A stretch of 64,000 bases of DNA from Saprospiraceae bacterium (GTDB lineage Bacteria > Bacteroidota > Bacteroidia > Chitinophagales > Saprospiraceae), in contig JADJLN010000019.1 of the NCBI GenBank assembly GCA_016710115.1, forward strand, positions 372,001 to 436,000, given 5' to 3'. Positions within the stretch are counted from its first letter, which is position 1. Each line of letters opens with the position of its first letter. A program made the position numbers and the translations under genes. The notes under the pieces are model-generated. The model saw only the letters and a list, made by a program, of their open reading frames with translations. It made no database searches and was not told where the DNA came from. Shown one piece after another: positions 1 through 9,526 of this stretch.

Positions 1-32
1 TACCGCGAAAGGAAGTACAACAGGTTGATCAT
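1..32 (-). CDS. mreC: MreC N-terminus (partial, runs off window)
   Basis: The minus strand opens an ATG at 32 and encodes MINLLYFLSR before the window edge. It starts 3 nt after the mreB stop. In most bacteria mreC follows mreB, and Bacteroidota MreC proteins begin with a short aromatic/hydrophobic stretch before the membrane helix, which fits. Only ten codons are visible, so the call rests mainly on gene order. Confidence 0.5.
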   Translation of the reverse strand, partial: MINLLYFLSR

Positions 33-35
33 TGA

Positions 36-1067
36 TTACATACTCCTCCGGTCGATCAGGAAGGTGAATCGATCGGAATTTCGCAAAGCAATACCGGTTC
101 CCCGTACTACCGCACGCAGGGGATCCTCCACGACATGAACGGGTAAGGCTGTTTTTGCGGAGAGTCGTTTGTCCAGACCGCGCAGGAGGGCACCACCTCC
201 GGTGAGGTAAAGACCGGTACTGTAAATGTCTGATGCCAGTTCGGGGGGCGTGTTTTCCAATGCCCGCAGGATGGCCTCTTCGATCTTTGCCAGCGATTTG
301 TCGATGGCTTCAGCTACTTCAGCATAGTTGATCTTGATCTGTTTCGGAATACCCGTCATCAGATCTCGGCCATTGACCGCATAATCATCCGGTGGATTGT
401 CGAGTTTGGTCAGTGCAGAGCCTACATGGATCTTGATCTGTTCTGCTGTCCGTTCTCCGATCAACAGATTGTGCTCCCGCTTGAGATAGTCGATTATATC
501 TTCCGTCAGCTCATCTCCGGCTGTGCGAATAGACTGGTCGGATACGATCCCGGATAGTGCAATGACAGCGATCTCCGTCGTTCCGCCTCCGATATCAATC
601 ACCATATTCCCGACAGGCTCTTCCACGTCCAGGCCGATACCCAGGGCGGCAGCCATCGGCTCGTGGATGAGATAGGTTTCTTTGGAATCCACGTGGTCTG
701 CCGAATCAAATACGGCCCGCTTTTCTACTTCAGTGATGCCGCTGGGAATACAGATGACCATTTTGAGATGGGTAAAAAACCGACGTTTTCCTCCAGCCAT
801 ATTGATCAACCCTTCGATCATACTTTCCGCAGCCTGGAAGTCGGCGATCACACCGTCTTTGAGGGGGCGAATGGTCTTGATCTCATCATGGGTTTTTTCA
901 TGCATGAGCATGGCCTTTTTCCCGACGGCAAGTGTTTTCCCGGTTTTCCGGTCGATAGCGATGATAGAAGGTTCATCCACAACGACTTTACCGTCCTGAA
1001 TGATCAAAGTGTTGGCAGTGCCAAGGTCGATTGCCAGCTCTTGCCGGAAGAAATTAAGAAGGCCCAT
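36..1067 (-). CDS. mreB: rod shape-determining protein MreB
   Basis: Bacterial actin homologue that polymerises under the inner membrane and guides lateral cell-wall synthesis. The ATP-binding phosphate-1 motif (AIDLGTANT) lies near residue 11, phosphate-2 (VIDIGGGTTEIAVI) mid-protein, and the adenosine motif (YLTGGGALLRGLD) near the C-terminus. The start is placed at 1067 (MGLLNFFRQELAIDLGTANT). The frame is open 40 codons further upstream, but that extension runs into the spacer before the M16 gene and resembles no MreB. The length of 343 residues is normal. It lies 77 nt downstream of the M16-like gene and directly before mreC on the same strand, so co-transcription is likely. Confidence 0.96.
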   Translation of the reverse strand: MGLLNFFRQELAIDLGTANTLIIQDGKVVVDEPSIIAIDRKTGKTLAVGKKAMLMHEKTHDEIKTIRPLKDGVIADFQAAESMIEGLINMAGGKRRFFTHLKMVICIPSGITEVEKRAVFDSADHVDSKETYLIHEPMAAALGIGLDVEEPVGNMVIDIGGGTTEIAVIALSGIVSDQSIRTAGDELTEDIIDYLKREHNLLIGERTAEQIKIHVGSALTKLDNPPDDYAVNGRDLMTGIPKQIKINYAEVAEAIDKSLAKIEEAILRALENTPPELASDIYSTGLYLTGGGALLRGLDKRLSAKTALPVHVVEDPLRAVVRGTGIALRNSDRFTFLIDRRSM

Positions 1068-1144
1068 GAATGGTAGAACTACAGAAGGGGTTACAAACGT
1101 ACAAAGCAAAAGAAAAAAACCGGGAAATGAAAAGGAATTCCCGG

Positions 1145-2413
1145 CTAGCCGATCACTACTTCGACCAGAAGATCCGGATCCAGCCATTTCGTGGCCAATT
1201 CCTGGACATCGTTGGTCGACAGCTTTCGAATCGCCTCAACCAGTTGATTGAAGTCTGCAAAGGTACCTCCTTCTATCAACAGATTTTTCAACGTGTCAGC
1301 CCGATTGAACGGACCATCCAGTAAATGCAGCAGATTTCCGGCTGCAAATCGCTGCATCATGAGCAATTCTTCGGCATCAACGGGCTCTTCCCGCAGCCGG
1401 ATGATCTCCTTTCGGATCTCGTCCAGCGTGCGAGTGGTCTCTTCCTTGCTGACTTCGGCAGAGATATAGAAGTACCCGCTATACCGCATGGCATCAATAT
1501 GCGAGTAGATATTGTATGTCAATCCGAGTTCCTCGCGGATCTGGGTCATCAAACGCGAACCGAAGTAGCCACCCAGCAGCAGATTGACGGCATGCATCGG
1601 GTAATAGTCGGGATGGGTTCGGTCGAACAGGAGACGACCGATCCGGACAGCGTTCTGAAGGGAATCCCGTTCGGAAACGTGGAGAACCCGTTGCTGGACG
1701 GGAGCCGGCGATGGAAAGACGGTTTCGGAATGCCCTTCCCGCAGATGCCTGATCAGTTGATCGTCAATCGCCTGGATCATGGCATCATCATAATGGCCGC
1801 TGATGATCAACAGGGCATTTCCCCGCACAAAATGATCCTTCCAGAACGTCAGGATATTTTTCCGTTGCAATACCGCATAGGTCTCGGGAAAGGAATTCCA
1901 CCCATAGGGATGGTCCGCTCCGAAGATGAGAGCTGTCATTTCGCGGTAGGCGACGACTTCATTTTTCGCCAGATCCTCCGAAAGCCGTTGCTGGTTGTTT
2001 CGGATAAAGAGCTGGAATTCCTTTTCCGGAAAACTGGGTTCCAGGATGAGGGCGCTCAATACCGGGAGCAGATCGCCAAAAAATCGGGTCAGACAATGCA
2101 GCGTCAGTCCGGTGTGATCCATGCTGTCGGTCGTACTGATCGAACCACCATAGAAATCCGTGAGATCTGCGATGGTGGAGCCATCGAGACCGGCGGTGCC
2201 TTCCCGGATCAACCGGCCGGTAGCGCGTGCGGCAAGTGGTTGGTTTTCATGCAGTCGACCCACCTGAAAGAGAACTTCCAGTTTGACCAGTTCCTGACTG
2301 GACCCGGGAATACAATAAAGTGGAACCCCGTGGGATAGCCGCCGGATTTCCGGTGCCAGCATCACCAGATCAGCGATTTCCCGGAAGGGCGGGGCATGGC
2401 GGCGGTCGATCAT
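1145..2413 (-). CDS. M16-family peptidase homologue, zinc site lost
   Basis: Pitrilysin/insulinase-fold protein of 422 residues with two M16 half-domains. The C-terminal half keeps the R/Y substrate-binding signature (LLGGYFGSRLMTQIREELGL around residue 280, then TYN). The N-terminal half has no HxxEH: the expected helix reads AARATGRLIREGT near residue 62. The protein should therefore be the non-catalytic partner type, as in the regulatory subunits of mitochondrial-processing-peptidase-like pairs. No active M16 partner lies beside it in this window. There is no clear signal peptide. It is divergent from dnaN and upstream of mreB. Confidence 0.85.
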   Translation of the reverse strand: MIDRRHAPPFREIADLVMLAPEIRRLSHGVPLYCIPGSSQELVKLEVLFQVGRLHENQPLAARATGRLIREGTAGLDGSTIADLTDFYGGSISTTDSMDHTGLTLHCLTRFFGDLLPVLSALILEPSFPEKEFQLFIRNNQQRLSEDLAKNEVVAYREMTALIFGADHPYGWNSFPETYAVLQRKNILTFWKDHFVRGNALLIISGHYDDAMIQAIDDQLIRHLREGHSETVFPSPAPVQQRVLHVSERDSLQNAVRIGRLLFDRTHPDYYPMHAVNLLLGGYFGSRLMTQIREELGLTYNIYSHIDAMRYSGYFYISAEVSKEETTRTLDEIRKEIIRLREEPVDAEELLMMQRFAAGNLLHLLDGPFNRADTLKNLLIEGGTFADFNQLVEAIRKLSTNDVQELATKWLDPDLLVEVVIG

Positions 2414-2470
2414 TCGGTAAAGATAACCGGGAGATGGGCATTGCGTGGTCGGATTAATCGGGAGATGCGC

Positions 2471-2478
2471 TATCTTTG
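2471..2478 (+). promoter_or_regulatory. TAnnTTTG-type promoter element for dnaN
   Basis: TATCTTTG matches the Bacteroidota sigma-A -7 consensus TAnnTTTG and sits 31 nt before the dnaN ATG. It lies in the divergent spacer to the M16 gene. A convincing -33 TTTG was not located, so this is a motif match only. Confidence 0.5.
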
Positions 2479-2508
2479 CGCCCGAGCATTACGCAAGATC
2501 CATCCTCC

Positions 2509-3623
2509 ATGAAATTTACTGTTTCCTCCGCCGAACTTTTGAAAAAACTCCAGCTGGTCAGCGGAGCCATCGGGAACAACCCGGTTCTTCCCATCCTGGA
2601 AGACTTTTTATTCACGATCACCGGCCCGAAATTGACCATTACGGCTTCTGATCTGGATATTTCCATCAATACATCGCTCGAGATCAGTGCGGACAAGGAT
2701 GGTGAAGTGGCTATTCCTGCTCGGATCCTGCTCGATACCCTGAAGGGTCTTCCCGAACAACCGGTTACGTTTCAGGTCGATCCTGACAATTTCAGCGTCG
2801 AGATTACCTCCATCTTCGGAAAATACAAACTGGCAGGTGAAAATGGAGCCGACTTCCCGGACACGCCGACACCGGATGCTGTTGATGAAGTAAAGGTGTC
2901 TGGTATGGAACTGCATCATATGATCTCTCATACCGTATTCGCCACCGGGAATGACGAAATGCGGTTGGCCATGATGGGGGTTTATTTTATCATTGAACCC
3001 GATACACTGACCTTTGTCGCAACGGATGCACACAAGCTGGTCCGTTACCGTCTCAATCATCAGGGACAGGACACTTCCGCTTCGATGATCCTGACAAAAA
3101 AGGCACTCAATCTGCTCAAAGGCACCATCCACGATACGGATGATGTGGTGATCAACTACAACAAGTCGAACGCCTTCTTTACGACTCCGGAGATCCAGAT
3201 GAGTGCGCGGTTGATCGATGCCCGTTATCCGGACTACAACGCCGTTATTCCAACGAATAACCCGAATACACTGACCGTCTCACGGAAAGATTTCCTCAAC
3301 TCGGTGAAGCGGATTTCGTTGTATGCCAACAAGACCACCAATCAGATCCTGCTGACGATCAGCAATGGCAGCTTGACCATCTCCTCTCAGGATATCGACT
3401 TTGCCAATGAGGCCACAGAGCAACTGACCTGTGCGTTCGAGGGCGAACCGATGACCATTGGCTTCAACGCCAAGTATCTGATGGAGATGCTGACGGTCAT
3501 CCAGTCGGATGAGGTCAAGATCGAACTGTCGAGCCCGCACCGGGCCGGAATCCTTTACCTGCAGATCCGGCAGAAGGAGAAGATATCCTCATGCTGGTCA
3601 TGCCAGTGATGCTGGGTAACTGA
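2509..3623 (+). CDS. dnaN: DNA polymerase III beta sliding clamp (frameshift near 3' end)
   Basis: Ring-shaped processivity clamp that holds Pol III and other clamp-binding proteins on DNA. The start is MKFTVSSAELLKKL at 2509; the frame is open 11 codons further upstream without family resemblance. Three clamp domains of about 120 residues follow. As written, the frame ends at 3609 with a non-family tail (KEKISSCWSCQ). Adding one T to the TTT at 3554-3556 gives ILLPADPAEGEDILMLVMPV, the usual C-terminus that forms the hydrophobic partner pocket, and moves the stop to 3623. Since dnaN is essential, the indel is probably a consensus error. Confidence 0.95.
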
Positions 3624-3673
3624 TCAGGTTTCATCCGCCTGCAAACGAGTTTCCTGTTTTGTACTTTTACGAC

Positions 3674-4135
3674 ATGACCAGCCGGCTCCTGTCTCTCGTT
3701 CTGTGTATTGCCTTGTTGTGCAGTTGCTCTTCTGAAACGAATTCAGATCAGAAGGCAGACCAGAATGATCTTCATGCCCTCCTGTCAGAACGTGCAGAGT
3801 TGGTTGCCCATCCGGTGACTCCCGCTGAAGTGTTTCAGAACTGGCAGATCCACATGGACCGCAATGAGTTTGACGAAGCATCGCGTTGGAGTACAGAAGC
3901 GACGCAGGAATGGATCAGTTTCATGGAAGCGATGATCGAGGCCGCAGCTGCTGAGGAAGAAATAGTCCCTTCACAGTTGCAGGGGATTCAATGCCGCGAA
4001 GTGGGCGACACAGCGATTTGTCTGTTTGCAGAGGAAGCCGGGGATCTGCTGCGTCTGGATAGCATCCGACTGATCAAACAGGCCGGGATCTGGAAAGTGG
4101 ATCTCTGGACCGAAGACGAACGGGCCACACAATGA
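3674..4135 (+). CDS. small secreted lipoprotein, unknown function
   Basis: A protein of about 153 residues starting MTSRLLSLVLCIALLCSCSS: a short positively charged n-region, a hydrophobic core and a lipobox (LLCSC), so SPII cleavage and an outer- or inner-membrane anchor are expected. The mature part is acidic and compact, resembling DUF4878/NTF2-like lipoproteins (inference only). Its TGA overlaps the nadD ATG (ATGA at 4132-4135), so the two genes are translationally coupled. A TACTTTTA promoter-like element lies just before the start. Confidence 0.75.
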   Translation: MTSRLLSLVLCIALLCSCSSETNSDQKADQNDLHALLSERAELVAHPVTPAEVFQNWQIHMDRNEFDEASRWSTEATQEWISFMEAMIEAAAAEEEIVPSQLQGIQCREVGDTAICLFAEEAGDLLRLDSIRLIKQAGIWKVDLWTEDERATQ

Positions 4136-4719
4136 CCGTTACACACTCCCGCATCGGCCTTTTCTTCGGGTCCTTCAACCCCATTCATACCGGACACCTG
4201 ATCATCGCCCAGCACATGCTGGAACATGCCGATGTGGACAGGATCTGGTTTGTGGTATCTCCGCAAAACCCCCTCAAACCGAGAAAAACCCTGGCCAGGG
4301 ATGCGGACCGGTTGCACATGGTCAGGCTGGCCATTGACGACAATCCGGGTTTTCAAGCCTCCAATATCGAGTTTTCCCTGCCCAAGCCGTCCTATACGGT
4401 GGATACGCTGGCCTATTTGCGCGACCAGTATCCGGAGCATGCATTTTCGTTGATCATGGGTGGCGACAACCTGGCCAGTCTGGCCAAATGGAAGAACCAT
4501 GAGATCCTCCTGCGGGATAACCGCATCCTGGTGTATCGCCGTCCCGGCAGTGGCGAAACCCCGTTTGATGATCATCCGTCCGTGCGGTTTTTTGAAGCCC
4601 CCCAGCTGGATATTTCGGCCACCTTCATCCGGGAGCAGATCAAGGAAGGAAAGAGCATCCGGTATCTCGTGCCGGATGCGGTGTTCGAGTTTCTGGACGG
4701 GGGGTCGTTGTACAAGTAA
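4132..4719 (+). CDS. nadD: nicotinate-nucleotide adenylyltransferase
   Basis: Transfers AMP from ATP to nicotinate mononucleotide, giving deamido-NAD in NAD synthesis; cytosolic. The nucleotidyltransferase signature GSFNPIHTGH is at residues 13-22, SPQNPLKPR near 43, and the C-terminal ISATFIREQI with IRYLVPDAV completes the NadD pattern. The 195-residue length is normal. It is coupled to the upstream lipoprotein by a 4-nt overlap. A diverged copy of its last ~22 codons recurs at 9598-9663, on the far side of the next two genes. Confidence 0.96.
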   Translation: MTVTHSRIGLFFGSFNPIHTGHLIIAQHMLEHADVDRIWFVVSPQNPLKPRKTLARDADRLHMVRLAIDDNPGFQASNIEFSLPKPSYTVDTLAYLRDQYPEHAFSLIMGGDNLASLAKWKNHEILLRDNRILVYRRPGSGETPFDDHPSVRFFEAPQLDISATFIREQIKEGKSIRYLVPDAVFEFLDGGSLYK

Positions 4720-4729
4720 ATTCAAAGAT

Positions 4730-4758
4730 GCTCCAGCTCATCGAGCATGATCTGGAGC
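4730..4758. terminator. hairpin between nadD and convergent T9SS gene
   Basis: GCTCCAG and CTGGAGC form a 7-bp stem around a 15-nt loop just after the nadD stop and 18 nt before the end of the convergent gene. There is no clear T-run, so a bidirectional terminator is plausible but weak. Confidence 0.4.
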
Positions 4759-4776
4759 GGAAATTCACACCGTATC

Positions 4777-6340
4777 TTACTGAATTACCACCTGTATGGC
4801 ATCGACAGATTTCCCTCGATGGTACCGATACGACAAGGTATACACTCCAGGTAACAGATTGGCTGTGGAGATCTCTATCGGACTGGTGGTCAATTCCCTT
4901 GTTTCCGTGGCCACCACCCGCCCGAACAGATCACTCAACTGTAGCGTGCCCCCTCCTCTTGCCACCTGCACTTGAAGTGGCTGACCCGAAGGACAGGGGT
5001 ACGGGCCGGCGCGTAACACCCCCTGGATGGCCGGATAGGTGGTGATGATGGAAGGATCTGAAAATACCTGCTCCTCATCCTGACATCCCGGCTCGATGCA
5101 TCCCAGGCTGTCCAGCCTCACCATCCAGGAATTAATTCTCTTATAACCCGAAAGACTAGTGTTATTGATTTCGCCTGCGAGAACAATGTCGCCATTATTT
5201 GCTTCTACAGCATCATAGAACCATCCGCTATGCGGATCACTGATCATCGGATCGCTAATTATCCGTCGGTAAGCCAACTGCCCATCAGTTTTAAAACGTA
5301 AGATCAATCCTTTGTCTTCAAAAAGATCTTGATATCCTAACCCTACCATAAGCATATCTCCATTTTGTAGAGGAACAGCATAAGTATAGATCATAGATAT
5401 ATCTGGAATAGTCCAGTCCTTCAGCGCCAGTTCCCAGTCCACCAGACCGTCTACATCCAGACCTAGAATAACAAGGGTTGTGGCGCCATAATCAGGATCG
5501 TTTTGGGGAATATCTCGGCCGGCCGTAAGGTAATACCCTCCTGGCCGGGGTTGAATAAAGCTGAAAAAGGGGACTTTATTGGCTTTGGATTTCAGGTAGT
5601 TCTTCTTCCAGACCAGATTGCCATCCAGGTCCATCTTGCGCAGTACATAGTGGAAAGTATCAAAGCAAGCTGTGCTGTCCGCACAGGTAAAGGTGGAGAA
5701 CAGAAATGTGCTGTCTGGGCCAAAGGCCACATTCCAGGAATCTTCCCGGTGCTGGGGCCAGCCAACAGTTTCTTCCCACAATAATACACCATAAGGGTCG
5801 ATTTTTTCGAAGCAATAAATCAATATGATCCAGATCGGTAAAACGCATGCCATACAGCAGAATATTTCCATCTGGACAGTCATAGATATTCCAAGCCAAA
5901 TCAATCTGGATAGAATCGGCCCTTGGATATCGGTAATCCGCCAGAATATTCCCGTCAAGATCCAACTTCAACACTCCGAACTGAAAGTGTAAAGTCGAAT
6001 CCGCCACCCGATTGAAAAAATACATTGCAGAATCTCGGACCAGCAGATTGGCACCATATGCAGCAGATGGCTGGTTGAGGGAATCCTGTGTTCCGTATAT
6101 TTTCTTCCAGACCAATTGCCCATGTGGATCCGTCTTCACCAGGCTCATGCCAAATCTGGTATTATTCAAATAACCAGTTGTTCCAGACAGCAGAAACCCA
6201 TCAGGAATAAAATTAATATCCCTGGCTTGATCCACGTCCTCATTGACGTCGAAATCCCTGGAAAATGGAGTTTGTGAGGTCAAAGTTTTAGATACCCATA
6301 GGCAGCAGATAAAAAGCAGTAAATGTTTCAAGGCACCCAT
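4777..6340 (-). CDS. T9SS type A sorting-domain protein (frameshifted)
   Basis: Secreted protein of roughly 520 residues with a signal peptide (MGALKHLLLFICCLWV then TLTSQ). The body contains repeated blade-like segments, each alternating 'LVWKK', 'LDLDGN' and 'PDGNILLYG' motifs, typical of Bacteroidota beta-propeller or 'delta-60' proteins. The last ~85 residues form a T9SS type A domain (PYPCPSGQPLQV, LSDLFGRVV, LLPGVYTLSY). The reading frame breaks at the six-T run 5802-5807; removing one T joins LLLRK to IDPYGVLLWEE. Its start overlaps the end of the upstream gene by 13 nt, so the two form an operon. Function unknown beyond secretion. Confidence 0.8.
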
Positions 6341-9300
6341 ATTTTTCCGGATACTTGTTGTCCTCCTTGAACTAAACGAAAAAAGTATACTCCGGTGGGT
6401 AAGTATTTAATAGAATGAACACTGGAAGTTCCGACATAGGATAAGGCTTGTTGCCCCTGACCAGTCATTAGAGTAAAGAAGAATTCTTCTCCATTGGAGT
6501 CTTGCAAACAAGGACCTAGATTTAGCAATCCACCTATCAGGATTGGTTGGCATGCAAATGAATTATCCAATATTTTCAGGTCCTTTGCAATAGGTGAAGA
6601 GGATCGCGGTTCAGCCTCTGGATCCGGTAAATAGTTCCAATCATAAATTGCATGGAGTAATCCTCGGGCATATCCAGCATTTGGTGACAGGGAGCGGGCG
6701 ACCTGATCTACCCAAATGCTGTCGGATATAGTAAAAAAGGATGTATCCTGATTGAGGCGTTGGAGATTAAAGGTTTGTAAAGTCTGAAATTCTGTAGTAT
6801 CCAAATATGGAATCACCAAGTTATTCAACATTCCAGATGCATTAGAAACACCCCCGGATTGGGCTATATACCCAAACTTTTTCCATTGACCAGGTATCGT
6901 GGACTCTGCCCATAGGGCCATCAAATCACTGGTATCCCGGTTGGCCCAATCCAGCTGTTCCTGAGCCTGAAATTGAACCATGTAGTCCCGATGTGCATCA
7001 GACGCTTTGTACAAGATAGAGGTGTCGCTATATGTTTCACTCCATTCTGCCCACAAACTGTCTCTTAATGCCAGTAGAGTGCCCCTTGATTCTTCATCAG
7101 GTGTGACAATCGGGTCTGTAAGAGAAGGACAGGTTGGTGGATTAGCTGGAACAGTAACATTTGTAAAATTATCCTCGATCGGAATCAAATTGCCATTCAG
7201 ATCAATCTCTGGAATATAATAGGAGAAAGGTATTCCACCGGAGTTAGATATCCAAAATGTTGCTGGCGTTGAAAAAACGTTCCCAACAGGCAAGAAATTA
7301 CCTGGTGCTGTTCCTTTGAGAACCTGGCTATGAAATATTTCTCCTTCATTGATAATGGCTGATATCGGATCGTCGACAGTTACTTGGTTTTTATAAATAA
7401 GTAATAAGGAATTATCTTCCACACAATGAATTGTTTCCTTACTGGGCAAATCAATAGAATTGCAATAAACATTTCCAACTTGGGAAAGACAAGCATTTCC
7501 AAGCCATATACCAAGAGCTGAAGCATATTCAGACTCCACTTGATTTCTAGCCACATTCACGGATGTGGGTCCTGAAATTAGAATGCCTGCGTATTGATTA
7601 TCAATTTCATTATACACAATGCGGGCGCCAAAACCCAGATCTAGTGAATGCACTTCGACGGGGAGTTTACATGAAAACACATTCGGGGCTTGAGAGGCTC
7701 CCTTAATATCCACCCAACCAGCAGATGGAGTTGTCCCAAAAGCATATACACCTCGTCCAGTCACAAAGCTGCATTCGTCATGGATGAGAACCATTCCATC
7801 CACAAGATCAACTCCAATCATATACTGTCCTGTAAATGAAGAACCAGAAATCTCTATTTCACCAGTACTAATGATCTTAACACCAACTGCCAGTTTGTTT
7901 CCACTTAATTGCGTGCCTTCAAAGCTGATTTCACAGTTCTCAATAATGGATTGGTTTTCATAAAACTTGTCATAGTTCCCGAAATGGACTGCAATATCAT
8001 TTTCTTCAAAGTTTGAGTCAGTTGCTTTGAGATATCCTCCACCCAGGGTTGGATCAAAATAAGGCTTCCCTTGGCCGAGAGGAGCTTTATAATTATATAG
8101 TAAAGTACCACACCTTACACCAGTAAGTGCATCGCGAATTGTAGATCCATTCTGAATAACTACGACACCATTTGTAGTTTCATCCAGGGTGCCACTCTCA
8201 TTCACCTGTGCTGCAGCCCCATTCCCATGTACTTCAATACCCTGCCATTTGTCTGCACATTGTGACCGAAGTGTACTGTTGGTCACAACAAGTTTCCCTC
8301 CTTTCGAAACGTAAATTCTGGATTCAGAAGTAAAACATACCGTCCTATCTGTGATCGTAAGGACGGCCTCCGCTTCCACAAGAATGATTCCATTTACATT
8401 CTCCTGGGTCCAGTTGGTTGTGCCGGGACCAGTGATTGTGTAGGTCTGGAATGCCGGATTGGGTTCCGCCAGAAAACCGTGTGTGGTGCCATACTCCTCA
8501 ACAACCTTTCGCATTTTCAGGCCCTGGCAGAAGGTGAACTCACCTCCCGCCCAGCAATTTTCGGAAATAGTGAGCTGCCACAGAGCCATAATATTCGTAA
8601 CAGGAGTGGTATAGTCTGGAATTGGAAATTCTTCAAAACAATAGGTCTGGAGAGGAACGGCAAATCCTCCAATAACCAGTTCCGGAAGATAAACACAATT
8701 GGAGCCATAGTTACCAAAGGGAAAAGGGTCAGGGTAGGTATCACAGATCAAGTCCCCGTCATAAGCACAAGAGCCACTACAACCACACGTACCTTCGCCG
8801 GGGTAGTTTTCAAAGCAATCGCCCTGAATATCGATATCCAGATCATCATTTGTATGATATAAACCGAGAACATGGCCTAACTCATGGGAAATGATATGGG
8901 TGAGTCCGGAATACGATCCTTTGAAACTGCCTATAATGGATGCGGCCGGATAGTCGTCATCACCAGGCAAAGTGCCATATCCAAAGATTCCAGGGTTCAG
9001 ATCAGATGGGAACAAGAAAATATTGATTCCGTCATGTTTGACGACTTCCTGAAAGATATCACTCAGATCGCTATCGGAATACCCGGTTGTATAATCATCA
9101 TTCCAGATCTCATCCGGCTCACAATCGGTAAAGAAAGAAATGTTGTGATCCTCAAAATCTTCATTCAGTACATCCAGGCAATCCATCGCATCACTCACAG
9201 AGATGCCTCCGGATCCATCAGAATTCCGAACGATATGCAAATAAACCCGAAGCGTATAGGGTCCTTCGAAACAGTCATCCCCCATGCTGAAACTGTTGGG

Positions 9301-9468
9301 GAGGTAGTAGGGCACAGGTTGGGTCAGACAAAATGAATCCTGTTGCGCCAATGCATCAACGGTGCTGCCGAACAGGATAATCATAATCAGGATTTTTAAT
9401 CTGGCAACAAAGGATTTTAAGTTCGAAACGTTGCGCTCACTTTCGCTTCTGTCAGAATCAGATGTCAA
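6328..9468 (-). CDS. secreted zinc metallopeptidase with beta-helix and T9SS tail
   Basis: Protein of 1046 residues. The N-terminal hydrophobic segment (LKILIMIILFGSTVDALAQ) is a signal peptide; an internal start near residue 29 is possible. The zinc motif HELGHVLGLYH near residue 193 is of the HExxHxxGxxH type, in a Cys-rich domain resembling pappalysin-like M43 peptidases. Residues ~400-760 read as short repeated strands with asparagine and glycine turns, typical of right-handed parallel beta-helices. The final ~80 residues resemble a T9SS sorting domain ending VSGKIWVP. Likely exported and surface-attached or released. Base composition is more AT-rich than the flanking core genes, and the 4.7-9.7 kb block appears inserted. 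Confidence 0.82.
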   Translation of the reverse strand: MTSDSDRSESERNVSNLKSFVARLKILIMIILFGSTVDALAQQDSFCLTQPVPYYLPNSFSMGDDCFEGPYTLRVYLHIVRNSDGSGGISVSDAMDCLDVLNEDFEDHNISFFTDCEPDEIWNDDYTTGYSDSDLSDIFQEVVKHDGINIFLFPSDLNPGIFGYGTLPGDDDYPAASIIGSFKGSYSGLTHIISHELGHVLGLYHTNDDLDIDIQGDCFENYPGEGTCGCSGSCAYDGDLICDTYPDPFPFGNYGSNCVYLPELVIGGFAVPLQTYCFEEFPIPDYTTPVTNIMALWQLTISENCWAGGEFTFCQGLKMRKVVEEYGTTHGFLAEPNPAFQTYTITGPGTTNWTQENVNGIILVEAEAVLTITDRTVCFTSESRIYVSKGGKLVVTNSTLRSQCADKWQGIEVHGNGAAAQVNESGTLDETTNGVVVIQNGSTIRDALTGVRCGTLLYNYKAPLGQGKPYFDPTLGGGYLKATDSNFEENDIAVHFGNYDKFYENQSIIENCEISFEGTQLSGNKLAVGVKIISTGEIEISGSSFTGQYMIGVDLVDGMVLIHDECSFVTGRGVYAFGTTPSAGWVDIKGASQAPNVFSCKLPVEVHSLDLGFGARIVYNEIDNQYAGILISGPTSVNVARNQVESEYASALGIWLGNACLSQVGNVYCNSIDLPSKETIHCVEDNSLLLIYKNQVTVDDPISAIINEGEIFHSQVLKGTAPGNFLPVGNVFSTPATFWISNSGGIPFSYYIPEIDLNGNLIPIEDNFTNVTVPANPPTCPSLTDPIVTPDEESRGTLLALRDSLWAEWSETYSDTSILYKASDAHRDYMVQFQAQEQLDWANRDTSDLMALWAESTIPGQWKKFGYIAQSGGVSNASGMLNNLVIPYLDTTEFQTLQTFNLQRLNQDTSFFTISDSIWVDQVARSLSPNAGYARGLLHAIYDWNYLPDPEAEPRSSSPIAKDLKILDNSFACQPILIGGLLNLGPCLQDSNGEEFFFTLMTGQGQQALSYVGTSSVHSIKYLPTGVYFFRLVQGGQQVSGKIWVP

Positions 9469-9526
9469 AAAATTCGGGGTAGATGTTTCATGATTGGGGA
9501 GGGATTTAAACGGGAAACAAATATTA

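Noticed and set aside
1325..2338. 337-codon open frame on the plus strand
   Set aside because: Antisense to the M16-like gene with clear family motifs; no start context or family resemblance.
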